The notes below the pieces were generated by a model. That model had not been told where the DNA came from, ran no database searches, and worked only from the letters and a program-made list of their open reading frames with translations. From Arenicella chitinivorans (lineage in GTDB: Bacteria; Pseudomonadota; Gammaproteobacteria; Arenicellales; Arenicellaceae): a DNA stretch of 64,000 bases. The stretch covers positions 248,001 through 312,000 of the forward strand of contig NZ_BMXA01000003.1 in NCBI RefSeq assembly GCF_014651515.1. The letters are read 5' to 3'. How positions within the stretch are numbered: the first letter of the stretch is position 1; the number at the start of each line of letters is the position of its first letter. Positions 17,244 through 34,317 of this stretch are shown one piece after another. Position numbers and translations under genes: made by a program.

Positions 17244-17636
17244 ATGTCAGAAAGCTCTAAAAAACCGCCAGCGAAGAATCCCCGTGTGATGGTTATCGAT
17301 GACAGTAATACGATTCGTATGACTGCCGAAACCATTCTCAAGAAAGAAGGCTACGAGGTGTTCACCGCCACCAATGGCTTTGAGGCGATGTCGGTTATCA
17401 CTGATACGCGCCCGGATATTATCTTCGTCGACATCATGATGCCGCGTCTGGATGGCTATCAAACATGTAAGTTGATTAAAAACAACAGCTACTTCCGCAA
17501 CACTCCGGTTATCATGTTGTCTAGTAAAGACAGTTTGTTTGATCGTGCTCGTGGTCGAGTGGCTGGATCAGAGCAGCACATTAACAAGCCGTTTACTAAG
17601 AGTGAGCTGCTTGAGGCGATCAATCGCTATGTATAA
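17244..17636 (+). CDS. pilG: Twitching motility response regulator PilG
   Basis: A 130-residue stand-alone receiver domain. The acidic pair D19-D20, phospho-acceptor D63 in IFVDIMMPRLDGYQ, and K115 in the NKP turn are all present. The basic N-terminal extension SESSKKPPAKNPR is normal for PilG. In the Pil-Chp pathway PilG promotes pilus extension and cAMP signalling when phosphorylated by ChpA. It is the first gene of a six-gene co-directional cluster, and the gene order decides the assignment over the many similar receivers. Confidence 0.9.
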   Translation: MSESSKKPPAKNPRVMVIDDSNTIRMTAETILKKEGYEVFTATNGFEAMSVITDTRPDIIFVDIMMPRLDGYQTCKLIKNNSYFRNTPVIMLSSKDSLFDRARGRVAGSEQHINKPFTKSELLEAINRYV

Positions 17637-17691
17637 AACCCAGGATACGCAATCTTCGAAAACTGATAGAACACAAACGAAATAAGAGCTT

Positions 17692-18060
17692 ATGTCTACT
17701 AAAACTATTCTCGTTGTTGACGATTCCAAGACCGACTTCCTTTATGTGAAAAACATTCTTGATCATGGTGGTTACAAGGTGGCGTATGCGCCGTCCGGTG
17801 CCGACGGAATTCAGATGTCTAAAGATCTCAAGCCCGACCTCATTTTGATGGATGTGGTCATGCCGGAGATGAATGGCTTTCAGGCCACGCGTGCGATATC
17901 GCGCGAGCTAGAAACCGCCGATATTCCGATTTTGATGCTGAGCTCCAAATCACAACAAACTGACAAGGTTTGGGCTGAGCGTCAAGGCGCAACGGACTAC
18001 TTGGTGAAGCCGGCAAACCCTAAGTTGTTATTGAGCAAAATAAAATCGCTTTTGAACTAA
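17692..18060 (+). CDS. pilH: Twitching motility response regulator PilH
   Basis: A 122-residue receiver domain with D10-D11, phospho-acceptor D54 in LMDVVMPEMNGFQ, and K106 in LVKPANP. PilH follows PilG in Pil-Chp clusters and is thought to act as a phosphate sink or as the retraction-side regulator. It begins 55 bases after pilG and ends 12 bases before pilI. Confidence 0.9.
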   Translation: MSTKTILVVDDSKTDFLYVKNILDHGGYKVAYAPSGADGIQMSKDLKPDLILMDVVMPEMNGFQATRAISRELETADIPILMLSSKSQQTDKVWAERQGATDYLVKPANPKLLLSKIKSLLN

Positions 18061-18072
18061 TCAGCAAGTTAC

Positions 18073-18624
18073 ATGACCCAAATGCAAGAGAATGCTCCTT
18101 ATGAAGTTCTGAATACCATGCGCTCCGAAGCGATCGCTTTGGCAGCACAGGGACTCACTTATTCGACTCAGTCAGCCGGCGTCAAAAATATCGCGTACGT
18201 GATAAACGGAATCAACTTCTATTGCGACGCAACCGATGTGAAAGAAGTCTCTGTGTGTGAAAATTTGATGGTTGTGCCGCAGACCAAGGCTTGGATGCGC
18301 GGGCTAATTAATTCCAAAGGCGTTTTATATTCAGTCACCGACCTTTCGCTATTTGCAGGTTATGGCCGTGCAATTCAGGCCAAGAAAGGTCACCTTCTGT
18401 TGCTTGCGGATGATGCCGTGCAGAGCAGTTTGCTGGTTAATCGTGTCATTGGTTTTCGCTATTTTAATGACTCCGACCAAATGTCCGACCTAGAAGAAAA
18501 ACAAGAGGTTCTGGACGGATTGAGCGCATTTGTTGATAAAGGGTTTCGCACTGATGGGCAAGACTGGTTTCGTTTAGACGTACGAGCCTTGCTGGCATCA
18601 GAGCAATTTCGGGAGGTCCAGTAA
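18073..18624 (+). CDS. pilI: CheW-like coupling protein PilI
   Basis: A 183-residue CheW-domain protein that should link the receptor PilJ to the kinase ChpA. The CheW core (about 40-180) shows INGINFYCDATDVKEV, the MRGLINSKGVLYSVTDLS strand pair and a hydrophobic LLLLADD strand. The N-terminal 35 residues are an added helix. Its position between pilH and pilJ matches the standard order. Confidence 0.9.
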   Translation: MTQMQENAPYEVLNTMRSEAIALAAQGLTYSTQSAGVKNIAYVINGINFYCDATDVKEVSVCENLMVVPQTKAWMRGLINSKGVLYSVTDLSLFAGYGRAIQAKKGHLLLLADDAVQSSLLVNRVIGFRYFNDSDQMSDLEEKQEVLDGLSAFVDKGFRTDGQDWFRLDVRALLASEQFREVQ

Positions 18625-18717
18625 ATACTGGGCTTTATCATTTTATTGGGTAGTAGCAGCAAAGATACATGAACAGGCCGCCGTACGAAAAGAGTGGCAA
18701 AGGTAATAGGTGGAAAA

Positions 18718-20880
18718 ATGAGTGATCCAAATAAGCATGTTGATAACGACATCCTCGACCTCGATAACATCATCGACGACGACAGTGATTTGGCCAGTCT
18801 TTATGACGACGCTGAGTTGACTGATCTGGATGGGTTTGATGATCTCGAGCCCGAGGAGGCTGCACCAGCGGCCGTCGCTGACAAATCGTCAAATGAGCGA
18901 CTTTGGATGATTTTAACCTTGCTGGCTTTTGGTCTGGCGCTGTTGTCTACGCTGATTCTGTCGCCTGCAATTTCGTCCCAGAAGCAGCGCGCTAATCAAG
19001 TGTCCGAAGTTGTTAACAAAATCAATTTAACCACAACATCTGCATCCCAGGCGCTGTCCGAGGTTGGTGGACGATACGCGCCGCTGAAAAGCAACATCGA
19101 CGAAACTGAAGAGGCAATCAATGCTCTGGTTGCGCCAAATGGTTTATCCGAGAAAATCGCTGATGGCATATTTGGCAACGCAGCGGTAAATGGCGCGGTC
19201 ACTGAGCAGTGGAACGCATACAAATCAGCCACTACACAATTCCTAACCAATGAAAACGACGTGCAAGAAGTCAAGCAACGTTTGTTAGCGTTGACGGGTC
19301 GCTTAACGCAAGTGGTCGGCGACTCAGTAGGCTTCGTAGAGGCGGTAGCACGTGAAGGGCGTAACAAATCCACCGGCGCCTCGAAAGATAAATACCTCTT
19401 CTTGACTTCAGAGGCCTCCAATCTCAATGGTATTCTCGGGCGTTTGTCCACCACGCTGCGTGGCTACTTTCTGCCTGATTCAAACCTGCCGCAATTGGCT
19501 GATGCACAAAACGGCTTGATGGTTCGTTTACAAGAAACCCTAAATCGAATTGTGAGTAACTCTTCCACCGTTGTTGCCACCGCGGCTGAGCCTTTGCGTG
19601 CGCAGTATGCTGATTTGGAAACACGTGTTTTGGAAATTGGCGATCGTGCGACGGCGTTAAGCGAATCGCGCGCAGCATTGCAGTCGGTACGAGATCAAGG
19701 CGCGGCACTTGCACAGGCGGTACAGTCAGCCAGTAATCAAGGGTTAACGGCACGCTTGAGTCAGTTAGCAACATTGCTGCCACTTTTATTGGCCGCGTTT
19801 GGCGTGTTCAGTCTGTGGCGTTACAGTCAAGCGCAATCCAAAGAATTGGTCGCACACGATGCGGGCTTGGAAGAAACCTTAGCGGATCAACAAGAATCGA
19901 TTCTGAAATTGCTCGATGAAATGAGCGCACTGGCGGATGGTGACCTGACGGTCGAAGCCGAGGTGACTGACCAGATTACGGGTGCGATCGCTGACTCGGT
20001 GAACTTCGCGGTGATTGAGATGCGTGAGCTGGTGTCGCAGATTAACCGAGCTTCCATTCAAGTGGCGAACGAATCAGAGCTGGCGGTAAGTAACGCGCAG
20101 GCGGTATCGCAATCAAACATGACCCAGGCGGAACAGATCTCCGCGGCGGCGGCGTTGATGCAGGAAGTGACTGCTGGTATGCGCCAAATGTCAGAACAAG
20201 CGAACAGTTCATCTGACATGGCGTCCGATTCACTGAAAGCGGCGGAGCAAGGCGCACAGGCGGTACGCGATACGATTACTGGCATGGAAAACATGCGAGA
20301 GCAGATTCAAGATACGTCGAAACGCATCAAGCGACTGGGTGAGAGTTCGCAGCGCATTGGAGACATCGTCGCGCTGATTGATGACATTGCTGAACAAACG
20401 AACATTTTGTCGCTCAATGCGGCGATCCAAGCATCGATGGCTGGTGAAGCCGGTCGCGGTTTCGCGGTTGTATCGGATGAGGTACAAAGTCTGGCGGAAC
20501 GATCGACTGAAGCGACAAAGAAAATTGCCGAGCTGGTAACGACCATTCAGAACGATACCAACGACGCTGTTTTATCGATGGAAAAAGCAACCCAACAAGT
20601 GGTCAGCGGTACCAAGGTTGCCGACTCCGCAGGTAAGGCTCTGGCTGAAATTGAGAACATGTCGCAGCAATTGTCGAAACTGGTACAGGGCATCTCAGCG
20701 GGTTCTAACAAGCAAGCTGAAACAGTAACCCGTGTATCAGAGCAAGTAACACAAGTGAGTGATTCTTCAACTGAAACGTCGCGCAAAGCACAGGAGTCGG
20801 CGAACTCGATTGCAAAACTGTTAGAACTGGCGAAAGATTTGGAGACTTCTGTATCGCGATTCAAACTACCAGCGAACTAA
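18718..20880 (+). CDS. pilJ: Methyl-accepting chemotaxis protein PilJ, with acidic N-terminal extension
   Basis: A 720-residue receptor of the twitching chemosensory system. Residues 1-60 are very acidic (many Asp) and would lie in the cytoplasm ahead of TM1 (62-82). A periplasmic helical region follows, then TM2 at about 352-370, HAMP-like linkers, and a long coiled-coil signalling domain. The hairpin tip contains IAEQTNILSLNAAIQASM and AGRGFAVVSDEV (near 580), the PilJ form of the MCP tip. GTAATAGGTGGAA before ATG 18718 sets the start; an upstream GTG at 18694 lacks such a site. The acidic head is not something I know from Pseudomonas PilJ. Confidence 0.92.
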   Translation: MSDPNKHVDNDILDLDNIIDDDSDLASLYDDAELTDLDGFDDLEPEEAAPAAVADKSSNERLWMILTLLAFGLALLSTLILSPAISSQKQRANQVSEVVNKINLTTTSASQALSEVGGRYAPLKSNIDETEEAINALVAPNGLSEKIADGIFGNAAVNGAVTEQWNAYKSATTQFLTNENDVQEVKQRLLALTGRLTQVVGDSVGFVEAVAREGRNKSTGASKDKYLFLTSEASNLNGILGRLSTTLRGYFLPDSNLPQLADAQNGLMVRLQETLNRIVSNSSTVVATAAEPLRAQYADLETRVLEIGDRATALSESRAALQSVRDQGAALAQAVQSASNQGLTARLSQLATLLPLLLAAFGVFSLWRYSQAQSKELVAHDAGLEETLADQQESILKLLDEMSALADGDLTVEAEVTDQITGAIADSVNFAVIEMRELVSQINRASIQVANESELAVSNAQAVSQSNMTQAEQISAAAALMQEVTAGMRQMSEQANSSSDMASDSLKAAEQGAQAVRDTITGMENMREQIQDTSKRIKRLGESSQRIGDIVALIDDIAEQTNILSLNAAIQASMAGEAGRGFAVVSDEVQSLAERSTEATKKIAELVTTIQNDTNDAVLSMEKATQQVVSGTKVADSAGKALAEIENMSQQLSKLVQGISAGSNKQAETVTRVSEQVTQVSDSSTETSRKAQESANSIAKLLELAKDLETSVSRFKLPAN

Positions 20881-20935
20881 CTGAAGCACGTTCAGATAAT
20901 TAGATTCAGAAAATGAACGAACACTGAGACCGGAT

Positions 20936-28513
<7,578 letters not shown>

Positions 28514-28561
28514 TCCTGAGCAAACTTACGATAACGATAAAAAACCGAAAGTGACACACTA

Positions 28562-29017
28562 ATGAGTTCGCAAAGTCTTGATTGTTACATTATCCCGTCT
28601 GAACCCAAACCGATTCTGTTACCAGTGGAGTGTGTCGCTGAAGTGGTCGCTCAGCCGGTGATCGATAAGTTAGAAAAAGCGCCAGCTAAATGGATGCAAG
28701 GACACGTTAACTGGAAAGGTCAACGGCTTCCGGTGATGTCTTATGCCGGGTTGCTGGGTACCGCGAGTGACGGTAAAGAGCGTCCCGATCCGCACTTGGT
28801 GGTTCTAAACCCGATTCCGAATGCGGCACGAAAAGCCTACTCATCGCTCCTTTGCTTCGGCGATATCAAGCGCGTGACTGTGGAACCAAATTTGGAGTTC
28901 GGTGCGCCGCCCCAAGGTGGTGATCGTCGATATGTGGAAGCGGTAATTAAGCTTGGTGACAAGGAGTTTGTCGTGCCAAAATTGACTGCATTGAGTGTGG
29001 CGTTCGCCTATTTTTAG
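28562..29017 (+). CDS. chpC: CheW-like protein ChpC
   Basis: A 151-residue CheW-like protein following chpA. Features are LLPVECVAEVV, the WMQGHVNWKGQRLPVMSY strand pair and a C-terminal VVPKLTALSVAF. ChpC is a second coupling protein thought to connect extra receptors to ChpA. In Pseudomonas, chpB (a CheB-type methylesterase) lies between chpA and chpC; here only 48 bases separate them. An imperfect hairpin (about 29016-29050) with no T-run follows the stop. Confidence 0.85.
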   Translation: MSSQSLDCYIIPSEPKPILLPVECVAEVVAQPVIDKLEKAPAKWMQGHVNWKGQRLPVMSYAGLLGTASDGKERPDPHLVVLNPIPNAARKAYSSLLCFGDIKRVTVEPNLEFGAPPQGGDRRYVEAVIKLGDKEFVVPKLTALSVAFAYF

Positions 29018-29131
29018 TTGTCGCAGGTGTGCTTACTCCCGGCGACGACTGATCTCCAAGGCGTGCGAACTGCTTTGCGGTGCAAAAATAGTCAATATTT
29101 GACGTCCTTGTAAGGCAAGTAAAACCAAATT

Positions 29132-29140
29132 TGATATATT
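29132..29140 (+). promoter_or_regulatory. Extended -10 element before tkt
   Basis: TGA-TATATT at 29132-29140 fits an extended -10 element; no good -35 is seen at normal spacing. It leaves a leader of about 100 bases before tkt in the 232-bp gap that separates tkt from the Pil-Chp cluster. Nothing else is apparent in that gap. Confidence 0.3.
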
Positions 29141-29249
29141 ACGCGCTTCAACGGTGCGGCCTCACATGCTGTGCACGATTTAGGGCATTTATCGGTGTCA
29201 TCACGGCGTATTCGCCACTTGCAACAACTGCTAAACAAGGGTTTTCTTA

Positions 29250-31250
29250 ATGTCATCCACGAACCGTCAACAACTCGCTAACGCCATCCGTGTACTCAGT
29301 GCGGATGCGGTACAACAAGCTAAATCCGGTCATCCCGGCGCGCCAATGGGAATGGCAGATATTGCTGAAGTTCTTTGGAACGATTTTCTGGTGCATAACC
29401 CAGCGAACCCAAAGTGGGTTAACCGCGACCGCTTTGTGATGTCAAATGGGCATGGTTCTATGCTGGTGTATTCTCTGTTACATCTGTCTGGCTACGATGT
29501 CAGTGCAGACGATCTGAAAAACTTTCGCCAATTGCATTCCAAGACGCCGGGTCATCCAGAATTAGGTTACACGCCAGGTGTTGAAACAACCACCGGGCCG
29601 CTGGGTCAGGGGATTGCGAATGCGGTCGGCATGGCGATTGCGGAGCGTACCTTGGCGGCGGAATTTAACACCGACGCGCACGCCGTAGTCGATCATCACA
29701 CCTACGTATTCATGGGCGACGGTTGTCTGATGGAGGGCATATCACACGAGGCCGCGTCGTTGGCTGGCACGCTGGGGCTAGGAAAATTGATCGTGTTCTG
29801 GGATGACAATGGTATCTCAATTGATGGTGAAGTCGAGGGTTGGTTTACTGATGACACGCCTGCGCGTTTTGAAGCGTATGGTTGGCAAGTTGTTCCTGGT
29901 GTTGATGGTCATGACCCTGAGGCTCTGGTAGCTGCGATCAAGCAAGCTAAGGTTGAAACTAGCAAGCCAACCTTGATTTGTTGTAAAACGGTCATCGGTA
30001 AAGGTTCACCAAACAAAGAAGGAACTGAAAGTTGTCATGGTGCACCATTGGGTGACGAAGAAGTTGCTTTAGTGCGTGAACGGCTCGGTTGGGACGCGGC
30101 TCCGTTTGAGGTGCCTGCTGAGATTCAAAAAGCCTGGAGTGCCGTCGAAAAAGGCGCTAAGGCCGAAGCGGATTGGCAGTCTATGTATGACGAATACGTT
30201 AAGGCCAATCCGGCCCAAGCCGCGGAATTTGAGCGCAGAATGCGCGGTGATCTGCCTGCTGATTGGACAGAAAAAACAACCGAGCTTCTGACACAAGTGG
30301 ATGCCGCGCAAGCCACCATGGCAACACGAAAAGCCAGTTTGCAGTCACTCAATCAGTTGGGGCCATTGTTGCCGGAATTGATTGGTGGCTCAGCTGACTT
30401 GGCTGGTTCAAACTACACTATCTGGAACGACTCTCAGCCGATCAGTAAGTCCGATGCCAAGGGCAACTATGTGTACTACGGGGTGCGTGAATTCGCGATG
30501 TCTGCGATCAGCAATGGCATCGCGCTGCACGGCGGTTTTAGAACATACGCTGGCACGTTTCTAGTGTTTGCGGATTACATGCGCAATGGTATGCGGATGT
30601 CTGCGTTGATGAAACAACCAGTGACTTACGTGTTAACACATGATTCGATTGGTTTGGGTGAAGATGGTCCTACCCATCAGCCAGTAGAGCATGTTGCTAG
30701 TTTGCGTTTGATCCCGAATATGTCGGTTTGGCGTCCATGTGATGCTGTTGAGTCATTTGTCGCGTGGCGTTTGGCTGCCGAGTCAGACGACAAGCCCACT
30801 AGTCTGATTTTGTCACGCCAGAATCTGCCGCATCAAGTGCGTAGCACGGATCAATTGGCCGATATTGAGAAGGGCGGTTATGTGTTGTTCGACAGCGCTG
30901 AGACGCCGGAACTTATTTTGATTGCGACTGGCTCCGAAGTGGCGCTGGCCATGGATGCAGCGAAGAAATTGAGCGAAGAAGGCAGAGCAGTGCGCGTGGT
31001 TTCCATGCCATCCACTGACTATTTCGATGCCCAGGATGCTGAGTATAAAGAGCAGGTGTTACCAAGTAGCGTGACTAAGCGAGTCGCTTTGGAGGCTGGT
31101 ATTGCTGATTATTGGTACAAATACGTCGGCATGCACGGTGCGGTTGTTGGTATGACCAGCTTCGGAGAATCAGCGCCAGCGAATCAGCTATTCGACTATT
31201 TTGGTTTTAACGTTGACAACGTGCTCGATGTGATTCGCGGATTAGACTAG
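29250..31250 (+). CDS. tkt: Transketolase
   Basis: A 666-residue thiamine diphosphate enzyme of the pentose phosphate pathway, the normal length. H28 in [11 protein letters not shown] binds substrate and cofactor. The ThDP motif runs from G156-D157-G158 (GDGCLMEG) to DDNGISIDG, and E414 in VREFAMSAI is the glutamate that activates ThDP. It could also interconvert triose and hexose phosphates made from KDPG cleavage of alginate sugars. It is followed by pgk after 65 bases; the usual gap or epd gene between them is absent. Confidence 0.96.
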   Translation: MSSTNRQQLANAIRVLSADAVQQAKSGHPGAPMGMADIAEVLWNDFLVHNPANPKWVNRDRFVMSNGHGSMLVYSLLHLSGYDVSADDLKNFRQLHSKTPGHPELGYTPGVETTTGPLGQGIANAVGMAIAERTLAAEFNTDAHAVVDHHTYVFMGDGCLMEGISHEAASLAGTLGLGKLIVFWDDNGISIDGEVEGWFTDDTPARFEAYGWQVVPGVDGHDPEALVAAIKQAKVETSKPTLICCKTVIGKGSPNKEGTESCHGAPLGDEEVALVRERLGWDAAPFEVPAEIQKAWSAVEKGAKAEADWQSMYDEYVKANPAQAAEFERRMRGDLPADWTEKTTELLTQVDAAQATMATRKASLQSLNQLGPLLPELIGGSADLAGSNYTIWNDSQPISKSDAKGNYVYYGVREFAMSAISNGIALHGGFRTYAGTFLVFADYMRNGMRMSALMKQPVTYVLTHDSIGLGEDGPTHQPVEHVASLRLIPNMSVWRPCDAVESFVAWRLAAESDDKPTSLILSRQNLPHQVRSTDQLADIEKGGYVLFDSAETPELILIATGSEVALAMDAAKKLSEEGRAVRVVSMPSTDYFDAQDAEYKEQVLPSSVTKRVALEAGIADYWYKYVGMHGAVVGMTSFGESAPANQLFDYFGFNVDNVLDVIRGLD

Positions 31251-31315
31251 CAAGACGGTCACTGATTCTCAAATTGATAGAAAAGGCGATTCATCGGCAC
31301 GATGAGAGGTACATG

Positions 31316-32506
31316 ATGCAAGGACATAAAAAGTTTAAACGAATGCAGGACATGGATTTACAAGGTAAGCGCGTGTTGATCCGCCAGGATTTGAATGTGC
31401 CCATGGCCAATGGCGCAATCAGTAATGATGCCCGAATACAGGCTTCCTTACCGACCATTAAGCTGGCTCTGGAGAAAGGCGCGGCTGTGCTTATTATGTC
31501 GCATCTGGGACGACCAACTGAAGGTCAATTTGAATCAATATACTCGTTAAAGCCAGTGGCTGATCGGTTATCTGAAGCACTTGGTTTGACCGTCAATGTT
31601 GCGACGGACTGGCTGCAAGGTGTTGACGTGACACCTGGCCAAGTGGTGTTGTGCGAGAACGTGCGTTTTAATGTCGGTGAAAAAGCTAACAATGAGGCAC
31701 TGGCAAAAACGATGGCCGCCTTGTGCGATGTTTTCGTGATGGATGCCTTTGGAACCGCACACCGTGCGCAAGCGTCTACCGAAGGCGTAACGCGATTTGC
31801 GCCGACCGCTTGCGCGGGGCCATTATTAAGTAAGGAATTGGATGCGTTAGGTAAAGCGCTTGATGCACCTGCTAAGCCTGTGGTTGCAATCGTAGGTGGT
31901 TCGAAGGTGTCGACCAAACTAACCGTGCTCGACGCGCTCTCGAAACAGGTGGATCAGTTGATTGTGGGCGGTGGTATTGCCAACACATTCATCGCTGCGG
32001 CCGGACATCCAATCGGACAATCGTTGGTTGAGATGGATTTGATTGAAGAAGCGAATCGATTAACCGAAAAAGCGCGCGCGACTGATGGTGATATTCCGGT
32101 ACCAACCGATGTTGTTTGTGGTAAGGAATTCTCACCACAAGCGCAGGCCGAAACAAAATCGGTTGCCGATGTGGCGGAAGACGATATGATTTTCGATATT
32201 GGTCCGGACACCGCGACGCAATTTTCGGATCTGTTGAAAAACGCAGGTACCATCGTCTGGAATGGTCCGGTTGGTGTGTTTGAGTTCGACCAGTTTGGTG
32301 CTGGCACCGAAGCATTGGCTAGGGCGATTGCGGAATCATCCGCTTTTTCAATTGCGGGTGGTGGTGACACGGTCGCAGCCATTGAAAAATACGGCGTCGC
32401 CGATCAAATTTCGTATATCTCAACCGGTGGCGGTGCATTCCTTGAGTTTTTAGAAGGAAAGCCGTTGCCCGCAGTGGTTGCACTTGAGGCGCGCGCAGAA
32501 GGGTAA
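31316..32506 (+). CDS. pgk: Phosphoglycerate kinase
   Basis: A 396-residue glycolytic kinase. The conserved N-terminal [13 protein letters not shown], the SHLGRP loop, CENVRFN, and the C-terminal [13 protein letters not shown] with [15 protein letters not shown] are all present. The open frame reaches back to TTG 31274, but AGAGG at 31305-31309 is spaced for ATG 31316. The N-terminus [13 protein letters not shown] is slightly longer than usual. Confidence 0.95.
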   Translation: MQGHKKFKRMQDMDLQGKRVLIRQDLNVPMANGAISNDARIQASLPTIKLALEKGAAVLIMSHLGRPTEGQFESIYSLKPVADRLSEALGLTVNVATDWLQGVDVTPGQVVLCENVRFNVGEKANNEALAKTMAALCDVFVMDAFGTAHRAQASTEGVTRFAPTACAGPLLSKELDALGKALDAPAKPVVAIVGGSKVSTKLTVLDALSKQVDQLIVGGGIANTFIAAAGHPIGQSLVEMDLIEEANRLTEKARATDGDIPVPTDVVCGKEFSPQAQAETKSVADVAEDDMIFDIGPDTATQFSDLLKNAGTIVWNGPVGVFEFDQFGAGTEALARAIAESSAFSIAGGGDTVAAIEKYGVADQISYISTGGGAFLEFLEGKPLPAVVALEARAEG

Positions 32507-32521
32507 TCGAGTTGCGCTGAC

Positions 32522-33019
32522 ATGAGTGGCTTTTCACCGATCGTCGGCGGTATGCCAAGAATTCTGATTCTCGGCTCGATGCCGGGGGTAAAATCGCTTG
32601 ATGCAGTGGAATACTACGCGCATCCTCAGAATGCATTTTGGTGGATAATGTCGCAACTTTTCGGGCTGAATCTAACCGCGGACTACCATCAGCGGTGTCA
32701 GGGACTCATTGGTGCCGGAGTCGCCGTTTGGGACGTCTTATATGATTGTGAGCGCCCCGGCAGTCTCGACAGCAACATCGTTCGTGGCACTGAGCAGGTG
32801 AATGATTTTGCGGATTTTTTCTCCGCGTGGCCGAGTATTGATGTGGTGGGATTTAACGGGCAGATGGCCGAAAAGTTGTTCGTGCGCCATTGTCAGCAAA
32901 TTCGAACGCGAGCTTCCGCCCTGCGTTTTGTTACGCTGCCTTCGACTAGCCCGGCGAATGCGCGACAAGACCGTGCTGCCAAGTTAGCACGCTGGCGTAG
33001 TCACTTACTCGAGCGTTGA
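32522..33019 (+). CDS. DNA-deoxyinosine glycosylase (UDG superfamily, family 6-like)
   Basis: A 165-residue member of the uracil-DNA glycosylase superfamily. The N-terminal motif GSMPGVKSLDAVEYYAHPQN and the C-terminal motif LPSTSPANA match the hypoxanthine (deoxyinosine) DNA glycosylases, which remove deaminated adenine. The active-site Asn lies in the HPQNAFW segment. It is cytoplasmic with no added domains. It starts 15 bases after pgk. Confidence 0.82.
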   Translation: MSGFSPIVGGMPRILILGSMPGVKSLDAVEYYAHPQNAFWWIMSQLFGLNLTADYHQRCQGLIGAGVAVWDVLYDCERPGSLDSNIVRGTEQVNDFADFFSAWPSIDVVGFNGQMAEKLFVRHCQQIRTRASALRFVTLPSTSPANARQDRAAKLARWRSHLLER

Positions 33020-33072
33020 GGCGTGTTTCAACCCGCCAACTTCGTCCTTTTTATAACCATTACGCCACCACA

Positions 33073-33531
33073 ATGACACAACAAGATCGTTTTTGGGAAT
33101 CAAAGTCCTTGTTCGACATGACGTCTGAGGAATGGGAGTCCGTGTGTGACGGATGTGGAAAATGCTGTCTGTCGCAGCTCGAGGACGAGGTATCTGGAGA
33201 GCTGGTGTTCACAGATGTGGCGTGTGATTTGTTTGATGCCAATTCTTGTCAGTGCACCGACTATAATAATCGTTCGGTGCGTGTACCGCAGTGCGTTACT
33301 ATGAATGCGGAGAATGTGGAAAGCGCCGCTGAGTTCGCGCCACCATCCTGCTCATATCGCCTGCTATTGGAGGGCAAGCCTCTGCCTGATTGGCATCACC
33401 TTGTGACCGGTTCAAGGAACACTATTCATGTCCGTGCTTGTTCAGCTCAGAATCGTGTGCGATTCCTCCGCGAAGTGCGAGAAGATGAACTCGAGAATTA
33501 TATCGTGGATTGGCCTTTGAATTGTGAATGA
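33073..33531 (+). CDS. YcgN-family cysteine cluster protein (UPF0260)
   Basis: A 152-residue protein of the CxxCxxxCC type. The cluster is CDGCGKCC near residue 26, and further cysteines lie at NSCQCTDY and VPQC. FWESKSLFDMTSEEW at the N-terminus matches YcgN proteins. Such proteins probably bind metal or an iron-sulfur cluster, but the role is unknown. An in-frame TTG at 33016 would overlap the glycosylase gene; ATG 33073 fits the family start better. Confidence 0.85.
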   Translation: MTQQDRFWESKSLFDMTSEEWESVCDGCGKCCLSQLEDEVSGELVFTDVACDLFDANSCQCTDYNNRSVRVPQCVTMNAENVESAAEFAPPSCSYRLLLEGKPLPDWHHLVTGSRNTIHVRACSAQNRVRFLREVREDELENYIVDWPLNCE

Positions 33532-33541
33532 ATCGCAATGG

Positions 33542-33569
33542 CTGACAGAGGCTAACGTTGGTGTATACT
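33542..33569 (+). promoter_or_regulatory. Putative sigma-70 promoter of dsbB
   Basis: CTGACA (33542-33547) and TATACT (33564-33569) are 16 bases apart; each matches the consensus at five of six positions. Transcription would start near 33576, about 35 bases before dsbB. Confidence 0.5.
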
Positions 33570-33610
33570 GTGTTCAGAATTTTTTTTTCGACTGATCGGG
33601 AGTGAATTTT

Positions 33611-34126
33611 GTGATAGCAGCACGTTGGTATTGGGTGGGCTTGTTGGGTAGTGGCGCTCTGTTAGCCATCGCATACTTTTACTTTCAATTAGAACTGGGT
33701 TTGCCACCATGCCCACTTTGCATGTTTCAGCGTGCTTGTTTGGTTGGGGTTGCTTTCTTCTGCTTGTTGGGCTTGATTTTCAAACCAAAAAAAATTGGTT
33801 CCAAACTACTGGCATTTGGTGGCCTTGTCAGTTCTGCGACTGGTTTGGCAATCGCCGGCCGGCAAGTCTGGTTGCAGAACCTGCCAGCCGATCAGGTGCC
33901 GGAATGCGGCCCCGATCTTGAGTTTATGCTCGAAGCATTTCCATTGATGCAGACTATTGAAACGGTGTTGTCTGGCAGTGGTGAGTGTGCTGAAATTCAG
34001 TGGCAGCTGCTGGGTCTGAGCATGCCAGCATGGATGGTCTTGGTATTTTCGGTCATGGTCATTATTTGCCTCAAACTGTTGTTTATCAAAGAGCGTAATT
34101 ATTTCTCGGGCGCATTGGGGCGTTAG
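33611..34126 (+). CDS. dsbB: Disulfide bond formation protein B
   Basis: A 171-residue inner-membrane protein with four transmembrane helices that reoxidises DsbA and passes electrons to quinone. The first redox pair is C34-C37 in PPCPLCMFQR; the second is C99 (PECGP) and C126 (GECAE) in the second periplasmic loop. GTG 33611 has the GGGA element at a proper distance, whereas GTG 33602 is too close to it. No dsbA is nearby. Confidence 0.93.
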   Translation: MIAARWYWVGLLGSGALLAIAYFYFQLELGLPPCPLCMFQRACLVGVAFFCLLGLIFKPKKIGSKLLAFGGLVSSATGLAIAGRQVWLQNLPADQVPECGPDLEFMLEAFPLMQTIETVLSGSGECAEIQWQLLGLSMPAWMVLVFSVMVIICLKLLFIKERNYFSGALGR

Positions 34127-34211
34127 TTCGTGCCCTGACAGTCATGATTGCATTAACCGGCTGCGCGATCCATTGTCGATTTGCCCGTGTATTAAATACC
34201 GCGTGGGTCGT

Positions 34212-34239
34212 TTGCCATGTCGATAACTTAACCTATAAT
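34212..34239 (+). promoter_or_regulatory. Putative sigma-70 promoter of the S8 protease gene
   Basis: TTGCCA (34212-34217), 16 bases, then a perfect TATAAT (34234-34239). The leader to ATG 34318 would be about 70 bases. Confidence 0.55.
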
Positions 34240-34317
34240 CAAGCCATACCATAATAATCGCCCGTTCTACGTCGGCGGAGTCGCTGGCCATAGAAAGAGA
34301 TTCGCACAGGTGCATGC

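Noticed and set aside
34127-34317. Possible tRNA or small RNA between dsbB and the protease gene
   Set aside because: No cloverleaf or terminator could be drawn; the stretch is explained by a good promoter at 34212-34239.
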